Assembly (NCBI GenBank): GCA_964035575.1
Contig: OZ037907.1
Span: 682,001 to 746,000, forward strand
Reading direction: 5' to 3'
DNA length: 64,000 bases
Source of the DNA: Rhynchopus sp. YZ270_cl-10
Lineage: Eukaryota > Euglenozoa > Diplonemea > Diplonemida > Diplonemidae
Below the pieces are notes generated by a model. That model did no database searches. It saw only the letters and a list, made by a program, of their open reading frames with translations, and was not told where the DNA came from. The translations under genes were made by a program, and so were the position numbers. Positions 20,391 to 30,695 of this stretch are shown piece after piece. Each line of letters starts with the position of its first letter. Position 1 is the stretch's first letter.

Positions 20391-20440
20391 TTGAAAAAAA
20401 TGTTGGAATAGTGTAGTTGCCACCTGTGCAAGCTCCACTG
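20391..20440 (+). repeat. F5 hairpin repeat
   Basis: TTGAAAAAAATGTTGGAATA, GTGTAGTTGCCACC, TGTGCAAGCTCCACTG. Outer stem AGTGTAG / CTCCACT, inner stem TTGC / GCAA. A shorter copy follows at 20741-20780. Confidence 0.7.
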
Positions 20441-22282
20441 GTATTTTTGCTTTGTGCTCTTCTTGTTTTTGTTTTTTTTTTGTGGGGTGCTTGTAGAACA
20501 CATGGGATGGAGGGGGAGAGGGGTAAGAGGAGGGGACGACCAGCTAGGGAGGGTGGCCGGGTGGAGTTGTTCGGTGCGCCTACGGAAACCAGGCCTCAAT
20601 TTTGTTTTTTTGTTTTTGTTTTTGTTTGGGGTCCCCTGTTGCTTTGCGCGGCAGCTACGTACATAACACCTACACACAGATGAATCAAGATAATTTCGTT
20701 CAAAGCAAGATGGAGTTGTCAGCACTGTCTCCTTTTTTTTTGAAAACTTTTTGTACACCCGAGGGATGAGCTCCACTATATTTTTTTTTCTTTCTGCCTC
20801 AAAGTGGGCATAAATAATGTCAATTGGATGCACTCAAAATCGATGAATTTTTGACAAAAAAAAAAGGCCTTTATTTTCGCAAAAAATAAAGTGAAGCGAT
20901 GGGTAATCAGAAAAGACAAACACAACACACACACACAACCCACAAGCGAAAGACTGTATTGACACCTATTGTTTTATTAATGACCCTCACCCAGCCGAAG
21001 TCTCAGTTGGGCAGGGGGGTGCTGAGTGTCCAGTGCTTGCTAAAGTGAGCGTTTTGTGGTGATGGGTGGTGGGGACATACACGGTGGAAGCCTGCATGAC
21101 TAGGGGGTTATTTGAGGAATCGACAAAAACGTTTTTTTTTGTTTTTTTTGTAGCACGGCGAAAAAACTAAAACTGAGGGGGGTGTGAATAAAGCCGCATG
21201 ACAGTGGGGGGGAAACGAATGTAAGGCGAGCCTGGGCCCCTATTATTGCTTGATCACCTTGGATAAAAATAAAATAAAATAAAAATAAAAATAGCTCGAA
21301 AGATGTCGTAGTCGAGCACAATGCATCTTTCGGGTTTTCGAAAGGGAGATGGGAGAGAGAGAGAGAGAGAAAGGGAGGAACCAGGGAAGGGTTAATTCAA
21401 AACAATTGCACACCGCCTTGTGGAGAAAGACATTTTTTTTTATAGACTTCAACTAAGTTGACTGTGCAGAAAGTTCTGAGGTGTGCGAAATGAGTAAGTT
21501 GTAGACGCGAAAGGATGATTTTTTTTTTCTTTTTTGGGGGGCAAAAAAAAAAAAAAATCTCAGACCGGATCTTTTTCAAAAACCCGAATTCTTCCTCCAG
21601 CTCTGTGTATAAAAAAATAAATACAAATTGCGGTGGGGGAGGTGAAAGGGTATCCCCTGTATTTTCAATGCAAGTAAAGCTGACAGTGCACACATCTCCC
21701 TCCGTTAGCTCTCAGGCAGTTATCGAGTCACAAACGCCCCCGTTGACAAAATTCACATGAGCACGCGCCACATCGTCCCCAATGAAGCTGACGTACGACA
21801 CACCTCATGGATGCAGGCGTACACTGTATTTCAAAGAATTAGTTGAAAACGTGCTTTTAAAAAAAAAAACGCAGCTCGATCGTTATGCGAATAAATTGGA
21901 GTCCAAATAAGGCGGATTTGGGTATTTTGGGGTAATTTTGGCACTGTGATCCATAAAAGAAGAAAAAAAAATTTTTGTAAGAAAACGAGCGTGACCCTGC
22001 ACACTACAACGTGGAAAGTAGCAAAAAAAAGAGAGAAGTTGAAAAGTGCAAACCACCTCTAAAAAAAAACGTGAAAGAATGAGTGACGAAAAAAGTGGGG
22101 CCACAAATGCATCCTGTAAAAAAGACGGTGGGCATAGAAGAGTGTTGACACAACCTGGTGGTATCTGTGCTCAAGTCCCCTATTACAATGCCTTTTTTCG
22201 GGAATTTTGCAACCCCAAGCCTGGAATACTAAAAAGGGCTGAAAATCCTTTTTTGTATTTTTTTTTTTTGGTAGGATCAAGC
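20441..22282. other. repeat-rich spacer, no gene seen
   Basis: Contains a short F5 copy (20741-20780), F4-like fragments near 21672-21731 and 22038-22060, and homopolymers. Open frames are short and of low complexity. Confidence 0.45.
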
Positions 22283-23139
22283 CAGGGCTATTTCTAAAAA
22301 CCTGTCCCTGTCCCTGATTTTTGGAAAATGAAAGTTGCCAAAAAATTTGCACGGGGCTTATATACAGGGCTGCCAAAAAAATTGCACGTACTACAGTACT
22401 TACCAAGAGAGGGGTGATGGGCTTTCTGCTTGAAGAAAGTTGCCGATTTTTTTTGTGTTGGAAAGTTTTCTTCCAGATTGTGCAAGACACGGGGTTTTTG
22501 ATATTTTCTGAAAAAACAGAGAGGGCGCACCAGGCCGCATGCCGGAGGTGCTATGAGGGGGTTTCTTAGAAAACTTGTTCTCTACACTAACATCACACTG
22601 GCACCGTACTCATTTTAACAAAAACCAAGAACTTGCCCAATTCTGCAAATTGACCCCACCACAGAACGGACGGATTCCGGAAATGCAAATGCCAGTGTTT
22701 TCGCGCATTTTCATGTTTCAGCATCTGGGAGAGAAAATCTGGGTTGTGGGATTTACCTTGGCCCCTTTACCTTACACTCATTTTGACCAAAACCAAGAAC
22801 TTGGCCATTTCTGCAAATTGACCCCACCACAGTGCGGACAGATTCCGGAAATGCCAATCGCAGTATGTTTTGGGGCTGAAAAATTTTCAGGGGAATTTTT
22901 TTTTTGAGCAGCATTTTTTGGCCGAAAATGGGCCCCACGTATAAGCAACCGGGCTCATATTTTCAAAAAATTTAAGTGGTCAAAAAATTGTCCAATTTTC
23001 GAGATTGACCCCACCACTGCACGGGTGAATCCCAAAAATGCAAATAAGGATGTTTTTGGCACAAAATAAATCTGCCAAAAAATTTGTGTCCCGGATTGGA
23101 TTTTGGACCCCCCGGACCCCATATTTAGAAATAGCCCTG
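22283..23139. mobile_element. hAT-like non-autonomous element, 857 bp
   Basis: The ends are CAGGGCTATTTCTAAA and its inverse TTTAGAAATAGCCCTG. Both flanks carry the 8-bp duplication GATCAAGC (22275-22282, 23140-23147). CAGGG ends plus 8-bp duplications are the hAT signature. The interior has three divergent copies of the shared GACCCCACCAC / CGGATTCCGG module (near 22650, 22825 and 23005) and no transposase. Confidence 0.92.
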
Positions 23140-23147
23140 GATCAAGC

Positions 23148-23489
23148 ATCAAAACAATCACCACATGACAAAATGATACGTGGTCTTGTTTTTATTTTTT
23201 TATTTTGCGTTTGAAAGTGGGGTGACATTTTTTTTTGTGGAGATGGATGACCACCTCATTTTTTATTCATCAGTAGGAAAGGGAAAGCGGAGGATTTTCG
23301 AAAAAAAGAAAAAAAAAAATGGCTCGCTCTCGAAATAGATCAGATGTTGTAAAATAAAATTCTTCTTCAGTTTCCGGCTTCTTTCTGGGATCACACCTAA
23401 AAAAAAACAAAACAAAAAAGACCAAAAATGGTTCCCCATCCTTCCCCCATATCCCCATGACTTTCAAGATAACTCTCGACCAACCTTTT
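23148..23489. other. short spacer downstream of the cysteine-rich gene
   Basis: Nothing recognisable apart from T- and A-runs. Confidence 0.4.
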
Positions 23490-26400
23490 CTAAAGGCCGT
23501 ACGGCTCTGCGCCGTTGTTGTTAGAACGTCCGGACATTTCCATTTCGGCCTGGTCTAGCTTGCGTGCGTTGAGTCTGCGTCTTCTTTTGACACAACAGTA
23601 GATTGCAAGGCAGATCAGCAGCATGCCTGCGATAGCGCCGATGATAGCACCGATCACTGTTGCTTCAGAGAGACCGGTTTCTTCGGTCTTTTGGATGATG
23701 GTGATTTGAGAAGCTTGGGTGGGAGAGGGCACCGGTTGGCGTGTGTCGGGTGCATCGGTCTCGTCGAAGTTGACTGCAAGTCTGCAGACGTACACATTCT
23801 CGACCACTTGCAGGGCGAACGAATGTGCACAGGACACCGCATGGCAAACCCCGTGGCTGTCCAGCCACGTCTGATACGCCGCAGTGGACTGGCACGATGA
23901 GTCACCATAGCCACCCTGAGACACCGCTCCAAGCTCCTGCAGTTCAGTGTCGTTCGAGGCCGCGATCTGCTCGTTGACCAGCCCACCCATGTCCAAAGCG
24001 TCTGTCGCAATCTGCTCCGCCGTGGCCACGTCCGTGTACACATTCCCAAACACTGTCACAGATCCACAAATGAACCGCACATCCGAGATCGTCCCCTTCA
24101 GCAGAACCTGCAGCAGCAACGACAACGCGTCCCTCACCTTTGCGGTGAACACACTGCACACCGCGTCAGCAAAGTTGAGTGCCCATGGAGTAGATTTGTG
24201 TGTTGGTGGCGAAGGGGTGGGCGGTGCTGGTGTTGGGGGTGCTGGAGTCGGTGGCGACGGAGTTGGTGGTGATGGTGTGTCTGGTGCTGGTGTTGGCGGC
24301 GATGGTGTCGGCGGTGAGGGTGTGTCTGGCGGAACTGTTGTGGGTGGGGCAGAAGTATCTGGCGCTACTGAGGGTGCAGCTGTGGTGCCCTTTGTGCGGA
24401 AGCAGGCGACACCCACCTCAGCGTCGTCCGATGCGTAGCACGTACTGCCCTCTGCACAGGCAGGGCGACAGAGCACGTCGCAGCGGCCCTCGCCCGTCTC
24501 GTAGTCCTCCAGACAGCCGTACCACTTGCTGTCAATCTTGTCGTCAGGGCTAGTGCATGACAGACTCTTGCACGTCGCCACACACGTGGTCCCATTGTAG
24601 CATGTCTGCAGGTCCACCGCACACTCCTCCTCACCACAGGGCGTCGGCTCCGACACACACGTCACAACGTCGGCAGAGGTCTTCGCATTGCATGTCAGTC
24701 CCGGTGGGCACGACTCACACAGATCGTAGCAGTACGGCTGCGCAGTGGTGGCATTGACCCTGCACCCGAGCCCCTGTGCGCAGGGGAAGCCTTCACAGAT
24801 CGATTTGCACCCAGACTTCTCGCCGTTCACGACGCATATCTCGTCGGGTTTGCATCCCGTGGTAGCGCAGGGGTTGAAGCACTCAAAGACCTTGTCCTTC
24901 TCGTTGATGCGGCAGTAGGCGGGCGGGTCACACTTATCGCCTTCGCAGAGGTCTGTGCACACTGCCTTGTAGCCCTGTAGAGAGCAGGTCTGGTTTGCGA
25001 GGCATGTGCTTCCGTCCGGGGCACAGACCGAGGGCACACAGGTCGCAGTGTCCACGTTCTTGCTGGTACATATAAAGCCTTCATCACACCCCCCAGGACA
25101 CAGCAACGTGCAGTCCCCATACCCGAAGTCTGATACGACACAGCCGTAGCCATCTTTGCAGGGGACGTTGAGGCAGCGCTCGTTGGCCGCCAGGACACAC
25201 ACCGCCGTGCGCGTTTCCTCGTGGTACCCACAGACCTCACCCTCCGCACAGTCGACGAACCTGCACAGGTCGGTGTCGCAGTACACGTACGGTGCCACAC
25301 TCAACTCCTTGCACGGGCCTAGTCCGTGGCACTGCAAGCTCGTTAATTCACAGGTGTGCTGGACGCAGTGCATTTTCCCATTGATGGAATTGGTGTAGGT
25401 GCACAACTTGCCTTCCGTGGCATGGCAGTTGACACAAGCAGCGACCGATTCTTGCACACAGACGTAGCTCTCCTCCACCTCGTTGAAGACGCACACGTCG
25501 TAACGGCGTGTACACTCTGTCGCCCCGCAGGTCATCACAGTACACTCCGCCTGCGATGTGGTCGGGTTCACAGTGCAGCCAAACAAACACTCTGCGCTGT
25601 CGCAGGGGTTGCGGCACTGCGCAGCTCCGGTGAAGAAGTCGTATGAGCAGAGGTGCCCTGGAGGGCAGAAGCTGTCTGTGCAGGTCGACTGCAGACAGAT
25701 TGGCTCGCCAGTCTGGTGTTTCACGTTGCACACTGTGTCGGGCGGGCATTTGCCGCCGCAGGGGTCGTTGCAGGTGGGCTCGTTGAAGATGTTGATAACG
25801 CAGGTGTTGAAGGATTCGCAGTGGCCAACGCATTTGACGGCGTTGGTTGCGACGCATTCCTTGGTACCGACCTGCGCGTTGTAGACGCACTGCCCAGAGG
25901 TGCAGCGGATGGGATCCAGCTGGCAGGGATCCACGCAGCCGAGCTTGCCGTCGCAACGCTGTGTGTTGCTGCAGATGGCACTTCCGCAGATGTGTGCAGG
26001 CGCCGCACAGGCGTAGCGACCGTCCGCACCACGCGTGCAGGTGTGCCCTGCGTCGCAGCTCGCACAAGGGTCGACACACTTCGGTATAGAGTCTACCTCG
26101 CAATGCGCCGTCCCCGTGCACTCCGTCAACCCACACACCGCACCGCACACAGCCGTACCCTTTACAATGTAGCACCCCTGCTCGCACTGTGGGGTGCGGC
26201 TGGCACAGGGGTCCTCCTGCGCACCGATGCACTCAAAGATGCCGTCCGCACGGAGACAAGACGTGCCTGGTGTACAAAGCAGGTCAGAGCAGTCCGGATT
26301 CACTGCGGTGCAGCCCTCGGCCTTGTCGCATTTGTAACTCTCGGTGATGAGACGGCACACCTTGGCATCAGCGAGGAGCTGCGCCTCTCTGCCGAAGAGG

Positions 26401-29400
26401 GCGATCGGCTGTGTTGGGATGCTCGGTACGTCGACACAGCGGAAGGCAGGGTCGCACAACGTGCCCATGCACAGCACTGGGTCGCACCTCCCCTGGAACG
26501 GCTTGCTGGGGTTCTGCTTGCACTGTGTCCCTGTGGGGCAGTTCAGGTCTCGGCAGTCCTGGCTCTCCCCGGTGACCCGCTTGCAGACACCATCGATGCA
26601 GTCGCTTCCGAATACGCAAGGAGTTTCCTTATCGCAGCGGTCTGAGAGGTTGACGCACTTTCCGTTGTAGCAGGTCTCCCACAGCTGGCATATTTCGGCA
26701 AGGAGTCCTCCTGAGGAACAGCTCTTCTGGCAGAAGTAGGCTCCTCCGTCCTGCAGGCAGCTGCCCCCAGAGAGGGCGCAGCGCTGCTCGCATGCGTGCT
26801 CCGAGGTGGCACCGCAGTGCGCCACACCACCGTAGGAGAGGCAGGTGGGTGTGGCAGTGCCGCAGACCGTGGTCAGGCAGGGGTCGTACACCCCTGCAGG
26901 GAGGGGCAGACAGGTCTTTGTGACGGTGTTGCATTCGGTGCCTGGGGTGCAGGCTTTCGTCTCATCGCACTCAGCACGAGAGGCAAGGCAGATCCCACCC
27001 ACACAGTCGTCTCCAATTTTGCACAGCGCACAGCGTGGGCTGGTAGGCTTGCATGGGGAGTCCTTATCCAGGCGCTCTTCCTGTTTGTTGCAGACGTAGT
27101 CGACGCGAAGTGGTGTGCACACCCAGGCCGGTGCATAGCAGAGCTCCCCAAAGGCGCAGGTCGTGCCGTTGCAGGGGATCGCCTTGCAGTAGCCTTCGTA
27201 GGGGTTCGTGCTTTGGACGCATTCTGTGCCGGAAGGGCAGTTCAGGAAGTCGCAGTCCTCTGTGGTGGGGGTGCAAGCGGAGTCGGTGCAACGGAAGCCG
27301 AATTCGCAGATGGTTGTGTCCCCGCAGTAGAGGCCGTCCTCGATGCATGTGTCCACGTTGTTGACGGAGCGGCATGTGGACCCGACAGCGCATGGTGCGC
27401 CGTTGCAGTTGTCCGAGCAGTACCACAGCCCTGCCCACTGCAGGCATTTGCTGCCCGTAACGCAGTCATCCGAACAGTCCTTCTCCGTACTCTGAGCGCA
27501 GATGCTCTCCAAGTTGACAATAAGGCATGTGTGACCCGATTTGCAGATCGGGCACGATACCTTGCTCGGCTCGCACTGCAGTGTCTCCGGAGAGCACTCC
27601 TCCCCTGCACTGCACCTAATCGCCGACCCGCATGCCTGAGGGGCAGCGCGCTCGCACTTTAGTTCCTTGTTGCATTGCTCGCCGCTCTCGCAGCGGGGCG
27701 AGCAAGTGGGGACAGCCACGCACAGCCCAGCATTGCATTCGAAGCCGTCCTTGCAGGAGGGCACGCACGCTTTGTAGGGTGTGCAGGTGCCGTCGATGGA
27801 TTTGTCGCACTCCCACGGGCCCATGGCAGTACAGCGGTCGTTGGAGCACGCTAATCCCGGGCTGCAGATGCCTGTGCCGCCGCACACAACCGAGACGCAC
27901 CTCCCGATGAAGTCGTCCTCCGTGTCGGGCGTGCACGTCGACCCCGTCATACAGCGCAGCGTGTCGCAGTCGTCCTCCGTGCCCTCGAAGCAGACCCCTT
28001 CACTGCTGCATGTGCTGCCAAACGCGCAGAAAACCTCCTTATCACAGCTGCGCAGCACCGAGACGCAGAGCGCACCTGCCTTAGCGTCGTTCGGGTGTGT
28101 CGCACAGACTTCGTTCAGGGAGCAGGCCTCGTTCTTTGATGTGCACACATCCTTGCAGAGGTATACTCCGTTGTACTGCGTGCACGCCTGATTGCCTGAG
28201 CACGGCGATGCGCTGCACTCGAGGAGTGTCTTGTACGAACAGTGTGCCTCGTCCTTGTGCACAAAACAGGCGCCACTGGGGCACATATGCACGCTGCAGG
28301 GGTTCTTGCCTGCGAGCACCTCACAGAGGCCAGTCATGTCGTTGCACTGTGCCCCGCCCAGACAGCCAGACGTCTCTCCGCACTTGGCAGTGACGCAGCC
28401 CTCCGCCAAGCACGTTTGGTGTGCAGCACACGCAGGGGTGCACACAGGAACACATTCGCCGTTCTCGCACTCCTCGTTGTCAGCGCAGTCTGTGCAAGGT
28501 GTGTACGGTGTGCAGAGGCCATCCTCCGCCTTGTCGCATTCCCAGTCATCATCCATCTCTGCACACAGCCCACCATCGCAGTAGAACCCCAAATCGCAAT
28601 TGCTCGAACACTTTGATGCAAGACACCTGCCAACGTACACATCCTTGCTGTCCGCAGTGCACAACGACCCGTCACGGCAGTTCAGTGCCTTGCAGTCGTC
28701 CCCAGTCGCGACGCACACACCCTCCGTTGCGCATGTGCTGCCAAACCGGCAGTGCTGCTTCGCATCGCAGCTCTCCAAAACAGAGACACACATCCGCTCC
28801 CCATTGTTCGGGTGTGTCGCACAGACTTCGTTCAGGGAGCAGGCCTCGTTCTTTGATGTGCACACATCCTTGCAGAGGTATACTCCGTTGTACTGCGTGC
28901 ATGCCTCCTTGCCTGAGCACGGCGATGCGCTGCACTCGAGGAGTGTCTTGTACGAACAGTGTGCCTTGTCGTCGTGCACGAGGCACCCTCCACTGCAGCG
29001 ACTGCCTATACACGGGTCTGGGATGATGAGTGCCGCGCATTTGTTCTTCGCATCGCACTGCGTCCCTGCAGGGCATCCGTCTTCCACTCCGCACTGAGCA
29101 GCAACACACTGCGTCAGTTTTCCCGACAGTGTGCACACTTCATTCACATCACAGGCAGGGACGCAGAGAGGGCTGCATAGGCCTGTGGCTGCATCGCATG
29201 CCTCGTTGCTGTTGCAGTTGCAGGGGAAGACGGGGGTGCACTGTGTGGTTTTGCTCTTGTCGCACTGCCATGGGGTCATGTACGGGCTGCACACGAACCC
29301 TCTGCTGTTGCAGTAGTAGCCCAGCTTGCACGGCGACGCATCTTCGAGGAGACCACACTCAATCGACATGCACATCCCGATGGCTTTGTCGGTGTCGGCA

Positions 29401-30695
29401 GTGCACAACGACCCTACCGGGCAGTTCAGTGCCTTGCAGTCGTCCCCAGTTGTGAAGCACACACCCTCCGTTGCGCATGTGCTGCCAAACGGGCAGTGCT
29501 GCTTCGCATTGCAGCTCTCCAAAACAGAGACACACATCCGCTCCCCATCGTTCGGGTGTGTCGCACAGACTTCGTTCAGGGAGCAGGCCTCGTTCTTTGA
29601 TGTGCACACATCCTTGCAGAGGTATACTCCGTTGTACTGCGTGCATGCCTCCTTGCCTGAGCACGGCGATGCGCTGCACTCGAGGAGTGTCTTGTACGAA
29701 CAGTGTGCCTTGTCGTCGTGCACGAGGCACCCTCCACTGCAGCGACTGCCTATACACGGGTCTGGGACGTCGAGCGCTGCGCAGTTACGCTTCGCATCGC
29801 ACTGCGTCCCTGCAGGGCATCCATCCTCCACTCCGCACTCAATGTTCTTACAGGCCGAGCCGCCACCAAGCGACACGCACTCAAGGTGCACAGCGCACAT
29901 CGGGGAACAGACTGCAGTACACACCCCTTCCTTGCATGCCTCCCACTCCTCACACGGCGCACTACACGGGACCGATGGCGTGCACACCCCTGTGTCCACT
30001 TTATCACAAGACCAGGCCGATCGGATGTCAGTACAGACACCATTGGTGCAGGTCTGCCCTGCCTTACAACCCCCCACACCACATGCATCGGAGACACAGC
30101 TTCCTTGGTAAGGGTTTGTCTGTGAGCGGGAACAGGTTGAGCCTTCTGGGCAGGCAAGCAGGTTGCAGTCCTCTGGGGATTCGAAGCAGGCGCCGTTGAT
30201 GCAGGTGGTGTTGAACGCACAGAACGTGGAGGCGTCGCAGGCACGCTTTGTGTGCACACAGAGGGGGGTGCCCTTCGGGTCTGTGTGGCAGAACTCAGCG
30301 GGGGTGCAGGCTTCTGTTGCGGTACAGAGATCGGCGCAGAGAAAGACACCATTGTACTCTGTGGTGCAGGCCTTGCCTGGGGTCAGGCAGGCAGCGTCAC
30401 ACTCCTCCGCCTTGTCATACGCATCACAGTATGGACGCCCATCATGAGACAGACACACATTCCCCACACTGCACCGCCCCGAGCAAGGATCGTTCCCAGG
30501 CAACTCCTCACACCTCTGTGTAATATCATTACACTGCGCACCTTTGCAAGACGAAGAGGCACCACACGCCTTCACCCGGCAGCCACGATCGCATTCCTGG
30601 TGATCCTTGCAGACGCAGATAGGCCAGAGTAATGACGTCCCCAACGCAGGTTCCACCAAAAAAAGAACCCCTACAAAAACCAACAAAGACTGCAT
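23490..30695 (-). CDS. giant cysteine-rich type I surface protein, 2401 aa
   Basis: Single exon. The start MQSLLVFVGVLFLVEPALG is a classic signal peptide, and a textbook acceptor (CTCTTTTTCTTCACAG) lies 19 bases upstream; an in-frame extension to 30944 is upstream of that acceptor and is rejected. Residues ~20-2100 are dense cysteine repeats (C-x5-8-C spacings, EGF/VSP-like but not a standard EGF pattern) in modules such as CSYKTLLECSASPCSG, CTQYNGVYLCKDVC and NEVCATHPND. A Pro/Thr/Ser stalk (SPPTPAPPTP type) spans about 2108-2168. It is followed by a ~170-residue domain with four Cys, a membrane segment (VIGAIIGAIAGMLLICLAIY, about 2345-2370) and a short basic tail. Topology therefore predicts a large ectodomain anchored at the cell surface, perhaps an adhesin or variant surface protein. 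Some modules are nearly identical at DNA level. No homologue is recognised. Confidence 0.93.
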   Translation of the reverse strand: MQSLLVFVGVLFLVEPALGTSLLWPICVCKDHQECDRGCRVKACGASSSCKGAQCNDITQRCEELPGNDPCSGRCSVGNVCLSHDGRPYCDAYDKAEECDAACLTPGKACTTEYNGVFLCADLCTATEACTPAEFCHTDPKGTPLCVHTKRACDASTFCAFNTTCINGACFESPEDCNLLACPEGSTCSRSQTNPYQGSCVSDACGVGGCKAGQTCTNGVCTDIRSAWSCDKVDTGVCTPSVPCSAPCEEWEACKEGVCTAVCSPMCAVHLECVSLGGGSACKNIECGVEDGCPAGTQCDAKRNCAALDVPDPCIGSRCSGGCLVHDDKAHCSYKTLLECSASPCSGKEACTQYNGVYLCKDVCTSKNEACSLNEVCATHPNDGERMCVSVLESCNAKQHCPFGSTCATEGVCFTTGDDCKALNCPVGSLCTADTDKAIGMCMSIECGLLEDASPCKLGYYCNSRGFVCSPYMTPWQCDKSKTTQCTPVFPCNCNSNEACDAATGLCSPLCVPACDVNEVCTLSGKLTQCVAAQCGVEDGCPAGTQCDAKNKCAALIIPDPCIGSRCSGGCLVHDDKAHCSYKTLLECSASPCSGKEACTQYNGVYLCKDVCTSKNEACSLNEVCATHPNNGERMCVSVLESCDAKQHCRFGSTCATEGVCVATGDDCKALNCRDGSLCTADSKDVYVGRCLASKCSSNCDLGFYCDGGLCAEMDDDWECDKAEDGLCTPYTPCTDCADNEECENGECVPVCTPACAAHQTCLAEGCVTAKCGETSGCLGGAQCNDMTGLCEVLAGKNPCSVHMCPSGACFVHKDEAHCSYKTLLECSASPCSGNQACTQYNGVYLCKDVCTSKNEACSLNEVCATHPNDAKAGALCVSVLRSCDKEVFCAFGSTCSSEGVCFEGTEDDCDTLRCMTGSTCTPDTEDDFIGRCVSVVCGGTGICSPGLACSNDRCTAMGPWECDKSIDGTCTPYKACVPSCKDGFECNAGLCVAVPTCSPRCESGEQCNKELKCERAAPQACGSAIRCSAGEECSPETLQCEPSKVSCPICKSGHTCLIVNLESICAQSTEKDCSDDCVTGSKCLQWAGLWYCSDNCNGAPCAVGSTCRSVNNVDTCIEDGLYCGDTTICEFGFRCTDSACTPTTEDCDFLNCPSGTECVQSTNPYEGYCKAIPCNGTTCAFGELCYAPAWVCTPLRVDYVCNKQEERLDKDSPCKPTSPRCALCKIGDDCVGGICLASRAECDETKACTPGTECNTVTKTCLPLPAGVYDPCLTTVCGTATPTCLSYGGVAHCGATSEHACEQRCALSGGSCLQDGGAYFCQKSCSSGGLLAEICQLWETCYNGKCVNLSDRCDKETPCVFGSDCIDGVCKRVTGESQDCRDLNCPTGTQCKQNPSKPFQGRCDPVLCMGTLCDPAFRCVDVPSIPTQPIALFGREAQLLADAKVCRLITESYKCDKAEGCTAVNPDCSDLLCTPGTSCLRADGIFECIGAQEDPCASRTPQCEQGCYIVKGTAVCGAVCGLTECTGTAHCEVDSIPKCVDPCASCDAGHTCTRGADGRYACAAPAHICGSAICSNTQRCDGKLGCVDPCQLDPIRCTSGQCVYNAQVGTKECVATNAVKCVGHCESFNTCVINIFNEPTCNDPCGGKCPPDTVCNVKHQTGEPICLQSTCTDSFCPPGHLCSYDFFTGAAQCRNPCDSAECLFGCTVNPTTSQAECTVMTCGATECTRRYDVCVFNEVEESYVCVQESVAACVNCHATEGKLCTYTNSINGKMHCVQHTCELTSLQCHGLGPCKELSVAPYVYCDTDLCRFVDCAEGEVCGYHEETRTAVCVLAANERCLNVPCKDGYGCVVSDFGYGDCTLLCPGGCDEGFICTSKNVDTATCVPSVCAPDGSTCLANQTCSLQGYKAVCTDLCEGDKCDPPAYCRINEKDKVFECFNPCATTGCKPDEICVVNGEKSGCKSICEGFPCAQGLGCRVNATTAQPYCYDLCESCPPGLTCNAKTSADVVTCVSEPTPCGEEECAVDLQTCYNGTTCVATCKSLSCTSPDDKIDSKWYGCLEDYETGEGRCDVLCRPACAEGSTCYASDDAEVGVACFRTKGTTAAPSVAPDTSAPPTTVPPDTPSPPTPSPPTPAPDTPSPPTPSPPTPAPPTPAPPTPSPPTHKSTPWALNFADAVCSVFTAKVRDALSLLLQVLLKGTISDVRFICGSVTVFGNVYTDVATAEQIATDALDMGGLVNEQIAASNDTELQELGAVSQGGYGDSSCQSTAAYQTWLDSHGVCHAVSCAHSFALQVVENVYVCRLAVNFDETDAPDTRQPVPSPTQASQITIIQKTEETGLSEATVIGAIIGAIAGMLLICLAIYCCVKRRRRLNARKLDQAEMEMSGRSNNNGAEPYGL
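28082..28262 (-). repeat. internal repeat unit of the cysteine-rich gene, unit a
   Basis: Encodes NEVCATHPND, CTSKNEACSLNE, CTQYNGVYLCKDVC and CSYKTLLECSASPCSG. Nearly identical to 28797-29027 and 29542-29767. Confidence 0.85.
28797..29027 (-). repeat. internal repeat unit, unit b
   Basis: Nearly identical in DNA to unit c at 29542-29767, including DPCIGSRCSGGCLVHDDKAH, while neighbouring modules have diverged. Offsets are about 715 and 745 bp. Confidence 0.9.
29542..29767 (-). repeat. internal repeat unit, unit c
   Basis: See unit b; only a few scattered differences are visible by eye over more than 200 bp. Confidence 0.9.

Noticed and set aside
24190-24370. Pro/Thr/Ser repeat as a separate minisatellite locus
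   Set aside because: It is in frame within the cysteine-rich gene and encodes its stalk.
23647-30632. Many plus- and minus-strand frames overlapping the cysteine-rich gene
   Set aside because: Shadows of a GC-rich, repeat-built coding sequence with no independent signals.
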